Source: Meloidogyne chitwoodi (taxonomy: Eukaryota > Nematoda > Chromadorea > Rhabditida > Meloidogynidae). From it: 64,000 bases of DNA. The translations under genes were made by a program, and so were the position numbers. Under the pieces are notes generated by a model. The model was not told the origin of the DNA. It ran no database searches and saw only the letters and a list, made by a program, of their open reading frames with translations. The stretch covers positions 1,240,001 to 1,304,000 of the forward strand of contig JACZZP010000018.1 in NCBI GenBank assembly GCA_015183035.1, in the 5' to 3' direction. Numbering within the stretch: the first letter of the stretch is position 1; every line of letters starts with the position of its first letter. Shown piece by piece: positions 38,501 to 49,750 of the stretch.

Positions 38501-40039
38501 CCCGACCCGAGAAATTTTGGACAACCCGACCCGGAAACCCGACCCGACCTTTTGAAGATTACCCGATACCCGACATTTTAAATATTTTCTCTTTTTCTTT
38601 CTCTTTACTTAATTGACTTATTGCATGAAGGAAGGAAAGGAGAAACTACTAAAGGGAAAGATTTATATATATTTTAAATTGTTTTGATTTAATGGTAGTT
38701 GTGGTTGAGTGGTTAATGACTTTGCCTATTTATTAAATAGATTTAGGTTCGATTCCTAGAGTTGGAGTGAAGTTTTGTTTTACTCAATCACCGCTAGGCT
38801 GTATTTTTCGTTTGTTTTGAACTTTTTTAAATAAATTAAAAGTCCTATATTTTCGCCTGCGATGCAAAAAATGTCAATTTTTGGCAACTAACATGCAATA
38901 ATTTTTCAAAATTTTCGCCTGCGGCGCTAAAAAAGTGTAATATTCGGTAACAGAGATTTAAAATTTTTTTTTTAATTTTTCGCCTGCGGCGCTTAAGAGA
39001 GAAATATTTTGCAAAAGGGTAAAAAATTTTCGCCTATGGCAATAAAAAAGGTGAATTTTTGGCTGCAGGAGCATAAATAATCTTTAAAAATTTTTCCTGT
39101 GGCCAAAACTACCCGAAACCCGAAATTTATGAAAATCTACCCGACCCGAAACCCGACCCGAGGAATTTTCGGCGACCCGACCCGAAACCCGACCCGACAC
39201 TCGAGGTCAACCCGGTGCAACCCTGCTACAAATAACCACCCTATTAAATTTTAGATTTTTTAATACCCTAAAAATGGGAGAAATTTTAATTTTTTTAATT
39301 TAAAAAAAATTATTAAAAAAATACATTTTCAATTAATTAGCTTTGTTATTTTTTTAAATATTTTTATTTTACCGGATCATCTTGACTTCTTCCATCACTT
39401 ACAACAACTACAATCTTTGCTACATTATTAGAACGAGCACCAGAAGAACGATCTTTATATAAATGTAATGCTTTTTCTAATGCTTTTCCAGTTTTTGTTG
39501 TCCCAGATTTGTGTCGAATTTTTTGAATTGCTTGGCGTAATTGGCTTTTATTCTTTTTTTTTTTAATATTTATTTTTAAATTAATTTAAAAAATAAACTT
39601 GCCCTATGAGCATTAAATGGAAATTCTACAAAGCTATAAGTAGCATATCTTGAAAAAATAAAATATTTATTAATTTAATTTAAAATTACTGCATAACAGC
39701 TAATTGTGATTGATTTTGCCCAGGACCAATTTGTAATATATCAATTAATTTATCTAAAATTTGCATTTGTGTTTGAAAAGTATTTCCTCCAACAGAACCA
39801 GAGCCATCCAAAAGAAACTTTTTTTAATTAAAATTATTTAAATAAATATTTATTTAATTTAATTTACCAATAAATCCAAAGGTCTATTAACTGGTTTACA
39901 AACTTTTAAAAATTAAAAAAATATATTTTATTTTTTTAAACAAACTTTTAGCTAAATCATTTTCTGGAATATATTCAAATGTTAATATTAATAAAATTAT
40001 TGTTGAAAATAGCAAAACAAATTGAAAAACAAAAATCAT
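35529..40039 (-). CDS. cut-6: CUT-6-like cuticlin with VWA and ZP domains
   Basis: The start at 40039 gives a signal peptide (MIFVFQFVLLFSTIILLILT). The VWA domain has an intact metal-binding site (DLLFLLDGSGSVGG; DxSxS) followed by KTGKALEKALHLYKDRS, KIVVVVSDGRSQDD and QFGAFIISLGIGSHVNLAEL. The ZP domain follows: ADIRCGASFIEVFTTTKSQF, HWLEPECIGIIDEN, FRGSAILQFHPNF, then PCSYRLLAAEHME, ATAAECLTRTMIPVTLGQN and RLRCSLRFCDRLMGECEEIL. Basic sites NSKRRK and SSKRRR after the ZP domain fit furin-type cleavage. The tail is Asn/Glu/Lys-rich with no clear membrane segment, ending at 35529. VWA plus ZP is the architecture of C. elegans CUT-6, a cuticlin needed for alae and body shape (from memory). Two long introns contain an SL RNA-like gene and a hAT-like element. 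Confidence 0.88.
37306..37404 (-). ncRNA. Spliced-leader RNA-like gene (SL1 variant) in a cut-6 intron
   Basis: Read on the minus strand from 37404, the sequence begins GGTTTAATTACCC then AATCTGAG, followed by a GGTAG splice donor. The nematode SL1 exon is GGTTTAATTACCC plus AAGTTTGAG, so this is a 21-nt variant with changes only in its 3' third. TACC before and GGTA after allow the SL stem I. About 40 nt downstream is AATTTTGGA (37335-37343), the Sm-binding site of nematode SL RNAs. This is followed at once by a strong terminal hairpin (37311-37331; GC(C/T)ATGTTT arms around AAT). Total length is about 95-100 nt, usual for SL RNA. It lies in a 385-bp intron, on the host gene's strand. Whether it is expressed cannot be judged here. 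Confidence 0.82.
38438..39225. mobile_element. Non-autonomous hAT-like element in a cut-6 intron
   Basis: The ends are inverted repeats CAGGGTTGCATCGGGTT and AACCCGGTGCAACCCTG (one mismatch in 17). They are flanked by a perfect 8-bp target-site duplication CTACAAAT (38430-38437 and 39226-39233). An 8-bp duplication with CAGGG termini is typical of the hAT superfamily. Inside, ACCCGACCCGAAACCCG-type arrays lie near both ends in the same orientation, the middle holds degenerate TTTTCGCCTGCGGCG repeats, and a tRNA-like sequence sits at 38694-38772. There is no transposase. The element has enlarged the intron to about 1 kb. Confidence 0.88.
38694..38772 (+). repeat. tRNA-like sequence inside the hAT-like element
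   Basis: The plus strand has GTGGTTGAGTGGTTAATG (A-box-like), a CTATTTA/TAAATAG hairpin at the anticodon-arm position and TTAGGTTCGATTCCTAG, a B box with a well-paired T stem. The acceptor stem is weak. It is a captured tRNA pseudogene or SINE fragment carried by the DNA element. Confidence 0.5.
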
Positions 40040-41335
40040 TTTTATTTTAAAAATTATTTTCCAAATAAATAAATTAATAATTTTATTTAAATAATTTAAT
40101 TTTAAATATTTTTTATAAATTAATCTCAAATAACAGAGAAATGAAAAATAAATAATAAAATTAATAAATTTATATAGGTATATATTTTAATTTATTAAAA
40201 ACAATTTTTAAATTACTTAATTTTATATATTTAATTACTTTTAAGGCAATTCTTAAAAAATAAAAAAAATAATTATAGAATTAATTAGAAAGTAAAAGCT
40301 TTTTTTAATAATAAAAAAAAAAAAATTTTACGGATTGATGATGACTTTTTTTATTTATTTATTTTCAGTCATTACGCGCTTTTTCCAGTTGCGTTCTTTA
40401 ATATATAAAAAATATGTAATGACCCATTTGGGGAATTTAATTAATTAATTAATTATATTCGTGGATATTTTCTCTTTTTTGAAAGAAGAAAAATGCCTTA
40501 AGGCGATTAGATTATATTTTATGAATATTTTTTGTTTAATTTTGGGGATTTTAGCCAAATTTATCTAAAAAATATATAATTTTAATTTATTAAAAATTTC
40601 AAAAATTTGATTTTATTAGTTTTTTTTAATATTTATTAAGAGATTATATCATTAAATTAATTAAAACTAACATGTTTAATATTTTTAAATAATTGGACAT
40701 TTTGTCAATTTTAGATTTTTTGACATTTAGTCTATTTTTTATTTTTAGATATATCGACAATTTACCCCCTCTTGCCTTTTTTGCTATTACAAAGGTAAAC
40801 AGAGAAACGAGAAAGAAAGAGTAAATATTCTACTCTATCCTTTCTGTCATAAATACCTATAAATTTATTTCGCGTCAGTAATTCATTAGTTTTAATTTAT
40901 TATTATTTTTAGTCTTTGCTGTATTATTCGGTTTAAATACCCGGTACAAGGTATTAATTGTTTCTTCCCTTTAGTTGGATATAGGGATAAATTTTGGAAT
41001 TGTTTTGCCTCAATGGTGAAGCTTAAAATATTATTGTAAAGCTTTTGTTCAGCTCATTTTGTTTTTTTCAGAGTTTCTTGAAGTGTAAAGAAATTTTTTT
41101 ATATTACATTTTTTTTCTAAGTACAATAATCTATTTATTAATTTTTTTACCGTCTTATTTAAATATATGTACATTTCAGGAGATTTTATTAAAAAAAAAT
41201 AATAAAAACAACTTATTTATATTATATATACTTATACTTAACAACAGATTATCCACTAATAAATACATAACACAATAATTACAACAAACAATTATTATTT
41301 GATTATATTTTTTAATATTATTATTAGTATTTTTA
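40040..41335. other. Intergenic AT-rich region
   Basis: This 1.3-kb region includes the cut-6 promoter and the 3' UTR of the SLC13 gene. A somewhat less AT-rich stretch near 40780-41060 has no convincing ORF, and nothing recognisable was found in it. Confidence 0.45.
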
Positions 41336-43875
41336 TTAAGCTTTGGTTGTCGTTGGAACAGAAACATTCTTTAAGCTATCCAAATCAAAAACCACAGATG
41401 CGAACGTTTGAGCAAAAACTTGACACAGAATAAATGAAACAAGTTTTGGAATCAATCCACCAATAATCTTTTTTTTTAATTAAAAATATATAATTAATTA
41501 ATTAAAAATATACCATGTCAGAAACATGCAATATTTTAGCCGAAAAAACAATTGCATTAGGTGGAGTTCCAGAAGGAAAAATAAACGAAAAAGAAGATGC
41601 AAAGGTAACCTTAATAAATAGAAAAAATAAATAAATAAAAATAAATAAAAAGAATACCGGCAATACATAAATTAGTGGATTCATATTATGAGCAATTGCT
41701 ATAGAAGAAACTACTGGACTAAAAAATAAAATAACTTTTTTTTATTAATTAATTAATCTCTCACATAAATACAGCTGCCGTTGCCGTATTACTAGCAATT
41801 TCTTTAAAAAATTAGAATTATTTTTAAATAAAAATAAAGTTTATAACCTGTCAAAAAACATACAATTCCACACGATAATGCAATAAAAATCCAAGAAGGT
41901 AACCAATCCATTGCAGATAATTTAATACAAATCCTTAAAATATTTTTAAAATTATTTATAAAAAAATAATAAAAAACCAAGTTGAAAGACCACTTTTCTT
42001 AACACCCAAAGCCATTGCAAATCCACCACCCAACAAAAATAGAGTAGACCAAGAAAACTTTTCTCTCATTAATTTCCAAGTTATTACAGTTCTAATAGGC
42101 TCATCTCTGTTATTTAAAAGGTTATCAATTGTTTTGGAAGAAAATGGATTTTCTGCTGGTAAAACAAAAAGCAACAAAGAAATTAACATTGAAGCTGTCC
42201 CATCAGTTACATAACTTTAAATTTAAATAAATTAAAAAAAATAAAATTAATTAATTAATTAACTTTGCAGTAAACATTTTACTCCAAAAAGGACGAGAAA
42301 GCCACTATAAATTAAAAAAGAATATATTAAAAAATATTTTAAAAAATCTAACGAGAGAAATTAAAGTCAAAAATGAAATTAAAACAGTCATTTCTTCATA
42401 TCGCATCGGTCCCTTAAATTATTTTTTGAATTTTATAAAATTAAATTGTTTTTAAAAAAAAACATACAAGTTCTTTATATTTTTGTTTAATCATAGCATC
42501 TACAATTTGATTATTTGACTCATCATTCTTGCTTAAAAAATTTTATTAAAAAAATTTTATTTTTTAAATTTACGTAAATCCAATGAATACAAATTGAAGC
42601 CAAAACCAAGAAATTAATAAAAGAATAATAATCTAAAAATTAAGTAATATTTATTTATTTATTTAAATAAAAAAACCTGAGGAATAGAATAACACATATA
42701 AGAAAAGAAAGCCACTGGATTTTTATCACCATAAAGACTTTTTTTTAAAATATATTATATAAAGATTAAAATAAAATTAAAAAAATAAAAACCTTTGCAA
42801 ATGACTGTTCATAGAAATAATTGAACTTGTACCAATTAAAGTACCTTTATTGAAAATAATTTTAAAAATAATAAATTAAATTAACCAGCTCCACCAATAG
42901 TAGAAGAATATGCAATAGAAAGTAAAAGACCCTTATAAATGCGCTTCTGTTTTTTATTTTCAGATTTAAGTGCCATCTTTTGAGAAACAGTTTCAAATGA
43001 ATCTTTTGATGAAATTAGTGATTCATCATTTCTATGAAAAAAAATAAATAAATTTAAATAAAAAATAAAATAACTTCAAACGTTCACACATATCCAATTC
43101 TTTGATAAGAGCAAGTACAAGAGGCAACTTTAACAAATATAATTTTTAAAAATGAAACAAAACAAACCATCATACTAAAAATTGTTTAAATAAAAAAATA
43201 ATAATTATTTAAAAAAATAAATAAACGTAGTAGTCGATGTATTTGACATCCATAACGAAATAAAAGCTGTTGCTATTTGTAAACCAAGCATCAAAAAGCG
43301 AGGATTAGCTCCAGTAAAACGTAACGTTCCAAGGGCAACACGTTCATGTAAACGAGAAGATTCAACAGCAACAGCCATAACCTTAAAAGGAACACAAAAA
43401 TTAATTTTTTTAAAGTAATTATTAAAAATAAACCATAGAACCAAAAAACATCATATTAGAATCATTCAAATATGCAGAAGAAACAACTTCAGCCGATTCA
43501 ATAGAAAGTAATGGATAAGCTATTGTTGGAATCAATGCTGTTACAGGCAGAGGTAATGTTTCAGTCACCCAAAAGAAACCTTTTAAAAATAAAATTTAAT
43601 TTAATTAAAATACTTTTTTAATTAAAACCCATAACGAAGATTACATAAGCACATGCAGCCGACTAAAAACAATAAAAAATAATTTTTAAAAATATATTTT
43701 GAACAATTACCGAATTACCAATAATCAAAGGAATTGGACTAAATACAATTGGAATAATAAAAAAGATGAAGAAACGTCTCAACGATCTTAGACGAATATT
43801 ATCTCTTATTTTAGGTTGTAACATTTCCATTGAAGATGAAATACTCTTCTCTGTAATTTTCTCGCTTTCAGACAT
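41336..43875 (-). CDS. SLC13 sodium-coupled dicarboxylate/citrate transporter
   Basis: A membrane protein of about 11-12 helices starting [20 protein letters not shown] at 43875. Family motifs: [17 protein letters not shown]; the first SNT motif in [49 protein letters not shown]; and the second SNT motif in [17 protein letters not shown] with [14 protein letters not shown]. The two SNT motifs coordinate Na+ and the dicarboxylate in this family. The stop is at 41336-41338. At least a dozen introns of 40-70 bp are present. C. elegans has three members (NAC-1 to -3, including the INDY-type proteins); I cannot say which this is. All key motifs are intact. Confidence 0.92.
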
Positions 43876-44122
43876 GATGGAAATATAATATTAGAATATT
43901 TTTTTTATTAGATAAGAGGTTAAAGAAAATAAAATTATTTAATATCCTTAATTTAAAAAAAAAAACATTTAAACAAATCGAAAAAAAATTAAAAAATGAA
44001 CTGAAAATGAAGGAATTTAATTAAAATAAATATTTATATTTATTGTTTAAATAATACAGTAAAAATAACATAATGCCAAACAATTAAAAATTAAATAAAT
44101 TTAAAAAAGTTTTAAAATTTAT

Positions 44123-45620
44123 TTAATTAAAGTAAATAAAAAATAATAAAAATAAATAATTAAATATTTTAAATTTTATAAAATTATTAGAAGAAGAAGA
44201 AAAAGCTGAATTATTTAATAAAGGTAAAGTAACAATTTGTTCTGATTTAATTGTTTTATCTCCCTGACATTTATATATTCCATTATCTTTTGTATTTAAA
44301 TTTTTAATTCTTAATGTAAATATTGCAAAATTATGATTATTAGCAAAATTAATATCTGTAGAAAATTCTAAAAAAATAAAATAAAAATAAATTTAAATAA
44401 ATTATTTTTAACTATTTTCATTGTCCAAATCCAACAATTTTTCATCTTTTGTCCAAACAATATTTGGCCAAAAAAGAGAATTTTTATTATTATTATTTAT
44501 TGTAGAAGTAGAATTTAAAATATAATATTCTTCATTATTATTTTCATTTTCTTCTTCTTTTTCTTCTTCAATTAAAATTCTTTCAATTGTACAATTTAAT
44601 AATAAAGTTGTTCCTTCTTTTAAAAATATATTTTTATTTTAAATTAATTTAAAAATATAATAACCTTCTATTCTTGTTTCTAATTTTGTTTTAAATTCTA
44701 AAAAAAATAATATTAAAAAAAAAAATATTTTATTCCAATAGAAAGGCAGTCCTTTAAATCTTTACCTTTTTTCTAATTTGCCTTTCTATTAGAGAGTTTT
44801 TTTAAATTAAAAAATATTTTTATTCACCTTCTTTTTTCTGTTTTATTAATTTCTTTGTTTCTATCTTTTTTTGTTTTTCTTCATCTTTTTTAGAAAATTA
44901 AGAAATAATTTAATTAAAATTTAAATTAACCAATTTTAATGACTTTTAAATAAATAGGAATAACAATACTGCTTGGCTCTGTATTTATTTCTTTTTTATT
45001 AAATTAATATAAAATTATTTTTAATTTTTAAATAAATATTTACCACAAATATAACATCCTCTGTCATCCAATCTTTTTTTAAAAAAATAAAAATATTTAA
45101 ATAAAAAATATAAAAACTCTGTTCTGCGAAGAATAAGTACCCAATCTGAATTTTTATCACGATGTTTAGATACCTTAAAATATTTTTTTTAATTTTTTAA
45201 AATTGTTTTTTCTCAATTATTATTTTTTAAGATGAATTGTTTAACTCAGAGATTTAAGAAAAAAATTTAAAAATTATTTTATTTTTTATTTTACTTGAAA
45301 TCTAAAATCAGCAGTAAAACTGCTAGTGCCAACAGCAAGTAATGCCATATCTCTAATTCTTGTCCATGCTACCTTTTTTAATTAAATTAATTTAATTAAT
45401 TTAAAAAAAATTAATTAAAAACTTTTAAATTATTTTCTTCTTCTTCTTTTAAATTATTTAATAATAAACGAGGACAATGAAAATAAGCAGGCATTCCTTC
45501 ATTTACTGATATTATTTTTGAAAAAGAATTAAAAGAAGAAGAATGTCTTTTTTGTTCTAATTTAATACATTCAGAATAATTATTAATAAATTGTTGTTTT
45601 TGTTGATTTGAAAATTTACC
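44123..45620 (-). CDS. Dpr/ZIG-8-like Ig-domain cell-surface protein, 5' end unclear
   Basis: Ig domain 1 reads SVNEGMPAYFHCP, then VAWTRIRDMALLAVGTSSFT, RFQ, SDWVLILRRT and DRGCYIC. This is the Dpr/DIP pattern (WxRxRDxxLLxVGxxxFT). Ig domain 2 has EGTTLLLNCTIE, IVWTKDEKLLDLDN and LNTKDNGIYKCQGD. The last exon ends SAFSSSSNNFIKFKIFNYLF and a hydrophobic tail, with stop at 44123-44125. A Ser run followed by a hydrophobic C-terminus suggests a GPI anchor (inference). The signal-peptide exon was not found upstream of 45620, so the start is open. Exons are small and introns very AT-rich, making joins uncertain. An intronic hairpin lies at 44734-44791 (CCAATAGAAAGGCA against TGCCTTTCTATTA). Likely a neuronal recognition protein. 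Confidence 0.65.
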
Positions 45621-47228
45621 TAAAAATTAATTAAATTAATTAAATAAATATTTTGGGAATTTCTTAAAGTTTTTTTTTAATTTTTTACTAATTTAAAAAA
45701 ATAAGAAAATATTTTCTATTTTTAACAAATCGGCTTAACGCTGTCACATTTTTTTTATTTATTTTAATTTAAAAAATGATTGACCTAATTTTTTTTTATT
45801 TATTTTATGTCTTTAATTATCACAGCTTTTTATTCCTCAAGAAAATATTTTTAAAATTTTTTTTTTAATTTTTCTTAATTTAAAATTTTTTTTAAATTAA
45901 ATAATTATTTAAAAATTATTTTTTATTTAATTTCATAAAAACTAAATTTTAAAAGAGAATTTAAATTTTTAAAAAAAAACTTTTTTATCTTTCTCTCTTT
46001 ATCTCTCTTTTCTCTTTCTCTCTCTTTTTATCTCCTGTCATTGTGTTTATTTTATTCTTTTAAAAATTGGATTATTTGCATAAATGGTTCTGCCAATTTA
46101 AAGCATTTAGCTTTTCTTTTTTTTTTGCCAGAAGGTCCTCTTTTATTTCCAAAAAAATGGAAAATAATATTATTGCCTTTATATATTTCCCCTTTTCTTT
46201 TTTAATATCTCTAGGGGGTTTTTTTGTTTTTCCCTTCCAATTTATCTTCTTATACTTAAATGATTTGCTTATATACTTACTACCCTCCCCAAGTTTATCT
46301 CTTTTTTAATATTCTCAAAAATATTTTATTTATTTATTTTTATTAAAAATAGAGATGGCCATTCAGAAGATTAAAAAATTGAAAAAAGAGGGGAAACTCA
46401 TTGATGCTTTTTATAAAATTTGTACAAAATGCTTAAATAAATATTTTTAAATAATATTATTAAAATATATTTCTAAATAATTACAAGAAAATAATTTTAA
46501 TTAAATTAATTAATTTTTAAAAAATAACTGTATTAAAAGGAAATTTTTATTTAATAATTAACTTACATAAAAAACATTGAAAGAAAATAATAATTAATAT
46601 TTTAATATAAATAAACATGTGAAGATAAATAAATAAAAATATTATTATTTTTTAAATATTTTTTTAAGTGTTGAAAATAAAATAATATTTTATTTATTTT
46701 ATTGGAATAAATTTAAAAAAAATTTTTAAAAAATTTTGAATTAAAAAAAGAACGAATATAAGAGAACATATTGTGTAAATAAATAAAAAATAAATATAAA
46801 ATATTTAAAGAGAGTAATTTCTTCTGGCCGAATGAGTAGGCGGAGAGGATTAAAAGGACACAAATAGTAGAAGAAAAAAAAAAGAAAATTAATTTATTAA
46901 AATAAAAAAAATATTTTAAAAACAAAAAACTGACCAGCTGGAAATAAAAAAAGAAACTCATAAAATTCACAGCTTTTTCACAATTTTTTTTTATGTTTTT
47001 GCTCATTTATGGCCCGCCCAATTATTTTAACATATTTTTGTTTGTTTTTGTTATTTTTAGACTCTAAAAATAAGGCAAAAAGGGGTTTAAATAAAAGAAA
47101 ATATTTTTGAAAAAAGAAAACAATTAATTTGTCGCCTTTTTTTAATTTTTTTAAAAAATTAAAAAATAAATAAAAAATAAAATCATTATTATGAAAATAT
47201 TAAATAATTAAATTTCTTTAATAATAAT
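45621..47228. other. Long AT-rich region
   Basis: The region may contain the unrecognised first exon of the Ig gene. Most is A/T homopolymer-rich, with C/T-rich runs near 45985-46030. From about 46925 it resembles the sequence downstream of dpy-19 near 53000 (shared GACCAGCTGGAAATA-like start). No gene is supported. Confidence 0.4.
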
Positions 47229-47400
47229 TCAAAGCTTAAATACAACAAAACTTTCAGATACATAAACAGGCAAAAATGAACCCAAAAGAGATTGATTAGA
47301 AGTTATTATACCATTCCATAAACTAAAAAATATTTTAAATTATTATTTTAAAAAACAAACTTGTGACAGAGAGATAAATTTCTTTAAAAAATTAATTAAT
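47229..47400 (-). pseudogene. Duplicated terminal exon of dpy-19
   Basis: 47190-47400 is nearly identical to 53345-53580. The exon part (47229-47323, minus) reads [20 protein letters not shown] and continues [11 protein letters not shown] before a TGA. This is exactly the last exon of the dpy-19-like gene. No upstream dpy-19 exons lie next to it; the 78-bp satellite begins at once. It is therefore an orphan exon copy left by a segmental duplication. Confidence 0.8.
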
Positions 47401-47403
47401 TTA

Positions 47404-49748
47404 GGGGAAATAAGACAAAAAACATGACTAAACGAAATAAATAAAGATTTACCCCCGCCGAAACGGGGATAGAAATTAGAAGGGGAAATAAGACAAAAAA
47501 CATGACTAAACGAAATAAATAAAGATTTACCCCCGCCGAAACGGGGATAGAAATTAGAAGGGGAAATAAGACAAAAAACATGACTAAACGAAATAAATAA
47601 AGATTTACCCCCGCCGAAACGGGGATAGAAATTAGAAGGGGAAATAAGACAAAAAACATGAATAAACGAAATAAATAAAGATTTACCCCCGCCGAAACGG
47701 GGATAATGATTAGAAGGGGAAATAAGACAAAAAACATGACTAAACGAAATAAATAAAGATTTACCCCCGCCGAAACGGGGATAGAAATTAGAAGGGGAAA
47801 TAAGACAAAAAACATGAATAAACGAAATAAATAAAGATTTACCCCCGCCGAAACGGGGATAATGATTAGAAGGGGAAATAAGACAAAAAACATGAATAAA
47901 CGAAATAAATAAAGATTTACCCCCGCCGAAACGGGGATAATGATTAGAAGGGGAAATAAGACAAAAAACATGAATAAACGAAATAAATAAAGATTTACCC
48001 CCGCCGAAACGGGGATAATGATTAGAAGGGGAAATAAGACAAAAAACATGACTAAACGAAATAAATAAAGATTTACCCCCGCCGAAACGGGGATAGAAAT
48101 TAGAAGGGGAAATAAGACAAAAAACATGACTAAACGAAATAAATAAAGATTTACCCCCGCCGAAACGGGGATAGAAATTAGAAGGGGAAATAAGACAAAA
48201 AACATGACTAAACGAAATAAATAAAGATTTACCCCCGCCGAAACGGGGATAGAAATTAGAAGGGGAAATAAGACAAAAAACATGAATAAACGAAATAAAT
48301 AAAGATTTACCCCCGCCGAAACGGGGATAATGATTAGAAGGGGAAATAAGACAAAAAACATGACTAAACGAAATAAATAAAGATTTACCCCCGCCGAAAC
48401 GGGGATAGAAATTAGAAGGGGAAATAAGACAAAAAACATGAATAAACGAAATAAATAAAGATTTACCCCCGCCGAAACGGGGATAATGATTAGAAGGGGA
48501 AATAAGACAAAAAACATGAATAAACGAAATAAATAAAGATTTACCCCCGCCGAAACGGGGATAATGATTAGAAGAGGAAATAAGACAAAAAACATGAATA
48601 AACGAAATAAATAAAGATTTACCCCCGCCGAAACGGGGATAATGATTAGAAGGGGAAATAAGACAAAAAACATGACTAAACGAAATAAATAAAGATTTAC
48701 CCCCGCCGAAACGGGGATAGAAATTAGAAGGGGAAATAAGACAAAAAACATGAATAAACGAAATAAATAAAGATTTACCCCCGCCGAAACGGGGATAATG
48801 ATTAGAAGGGGAAATAAGACAAAAAACATGACTAAACGAAATAAATAAAGATTTACCCCCGCCGAAATGGGGATAATGATTAGAAGGGGAAATAAGACAA
48901 AAAACATGACTAAACGAAATAAATAAAGATTTACCCCCGCCGAAACGGGGATAATGATTAGAAGGGGAAATAAGACAAAAAACATGAATAAACGAAATAA
49001 ATAAAGATTTACCCCCGCCGAAATGGGGATAATGATTAGAAGGGGAAATAAGACAAAAAACATGACTAAACGAAATAAATAAAGATTTACCCCCGCCGAA
49101 ACGGGGATAATGATTAGAAGGGGAAATAAGACAAAAAACATGACTAAACGAAATAAATAAAGATTTACCCCCGCCGAAACGGGGATAATGATTAGAAGGG
49201 GAAATAAGACAAAAAACATGACTAAACGAAATAAATAAAGATTTACCCCCGCCGAAACGGGGATAGAAATTAGAAGGGGAAATAAGACAAAAAACATGAA
49301 TAAACGAAATAAATAAAGATTTACCCCCGCCGAAATGGGGATAATGATTAGAAGGGGAAATAAGACAAAAAACATGACTAAACGAAATAAATAAAGATTT
49401 ACCCCCGCCGAAACGGGGATAATGATTAGAAGGGGAAATAAGACAAAAAACATGACTAAACGAAATAAATAAAGATTTACCCCCGCCGAAACGGGGATAA
49501 TGATTAGAAGGGGAAATAAGACAAAAAACATGACTAAACGAAATAAATAAAGATTTACCCCCGCCGAAACGGGGATAGAAATTAGAAGGGGAAATAAGAC
49601 AAAAAACATGAATAAACGAAATAAATAAAGATTTACCCCCGCCGAAACGGGGATAGAAATTAGAAGGGGAAATAAGACAAAAAACATGAATAAACGAAAT
49701 AAATAAAGATTTACCCCCGCCGAAACGGGGATAATGATTAAAAGGGGA
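47404..49748. repeat. 78-bp satellite array, about 30 copies
   Basis: A tandem array of a 78-bp unit, nearly identical copy to copy, with a GC-rich core ACCCCCGCCGAAACGGGG that can form a CCCCG/CGGGG hairpin. Variable sites are GACTAAACG/GAATAAACG, GATAGAAATT/GATAATGATT and GAAAC/GAAAT. Because 78 is a multiple of 3, frames stay open across the array (the minus strand reads as 26-residue repeats over about 800 codons), but this is best explained by unit length. Variant order shows higher-order repeats: an 8-unit block (47404-48027 and 48028-48651) and a 4-unit block (48964-49275 and 49276-49587). It begins where the dpy-19 exon duplication ends. Confidence 0.95.
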
Positions 49749-49750
49749 AT

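Noticed and set aside
40780..41060. Possible extra gene between cut-6 and the SLC13 transporter
   Set aside because: The stretch is slightly less AT-rich but has no ORF or splice-linked coding signal on either strand.
46067..46309. Phe/Leu-rich plus-strand ORF
   Set aside because: Composition matches T-rich DNA; no start context, splice partners or domain.
47404..49748. GGGKS in the repeat frame as a P-loop
   Set aside because: It arises from the satellite sequence in one arbitrary frame; no kinase or GTPase fold surrounds it.
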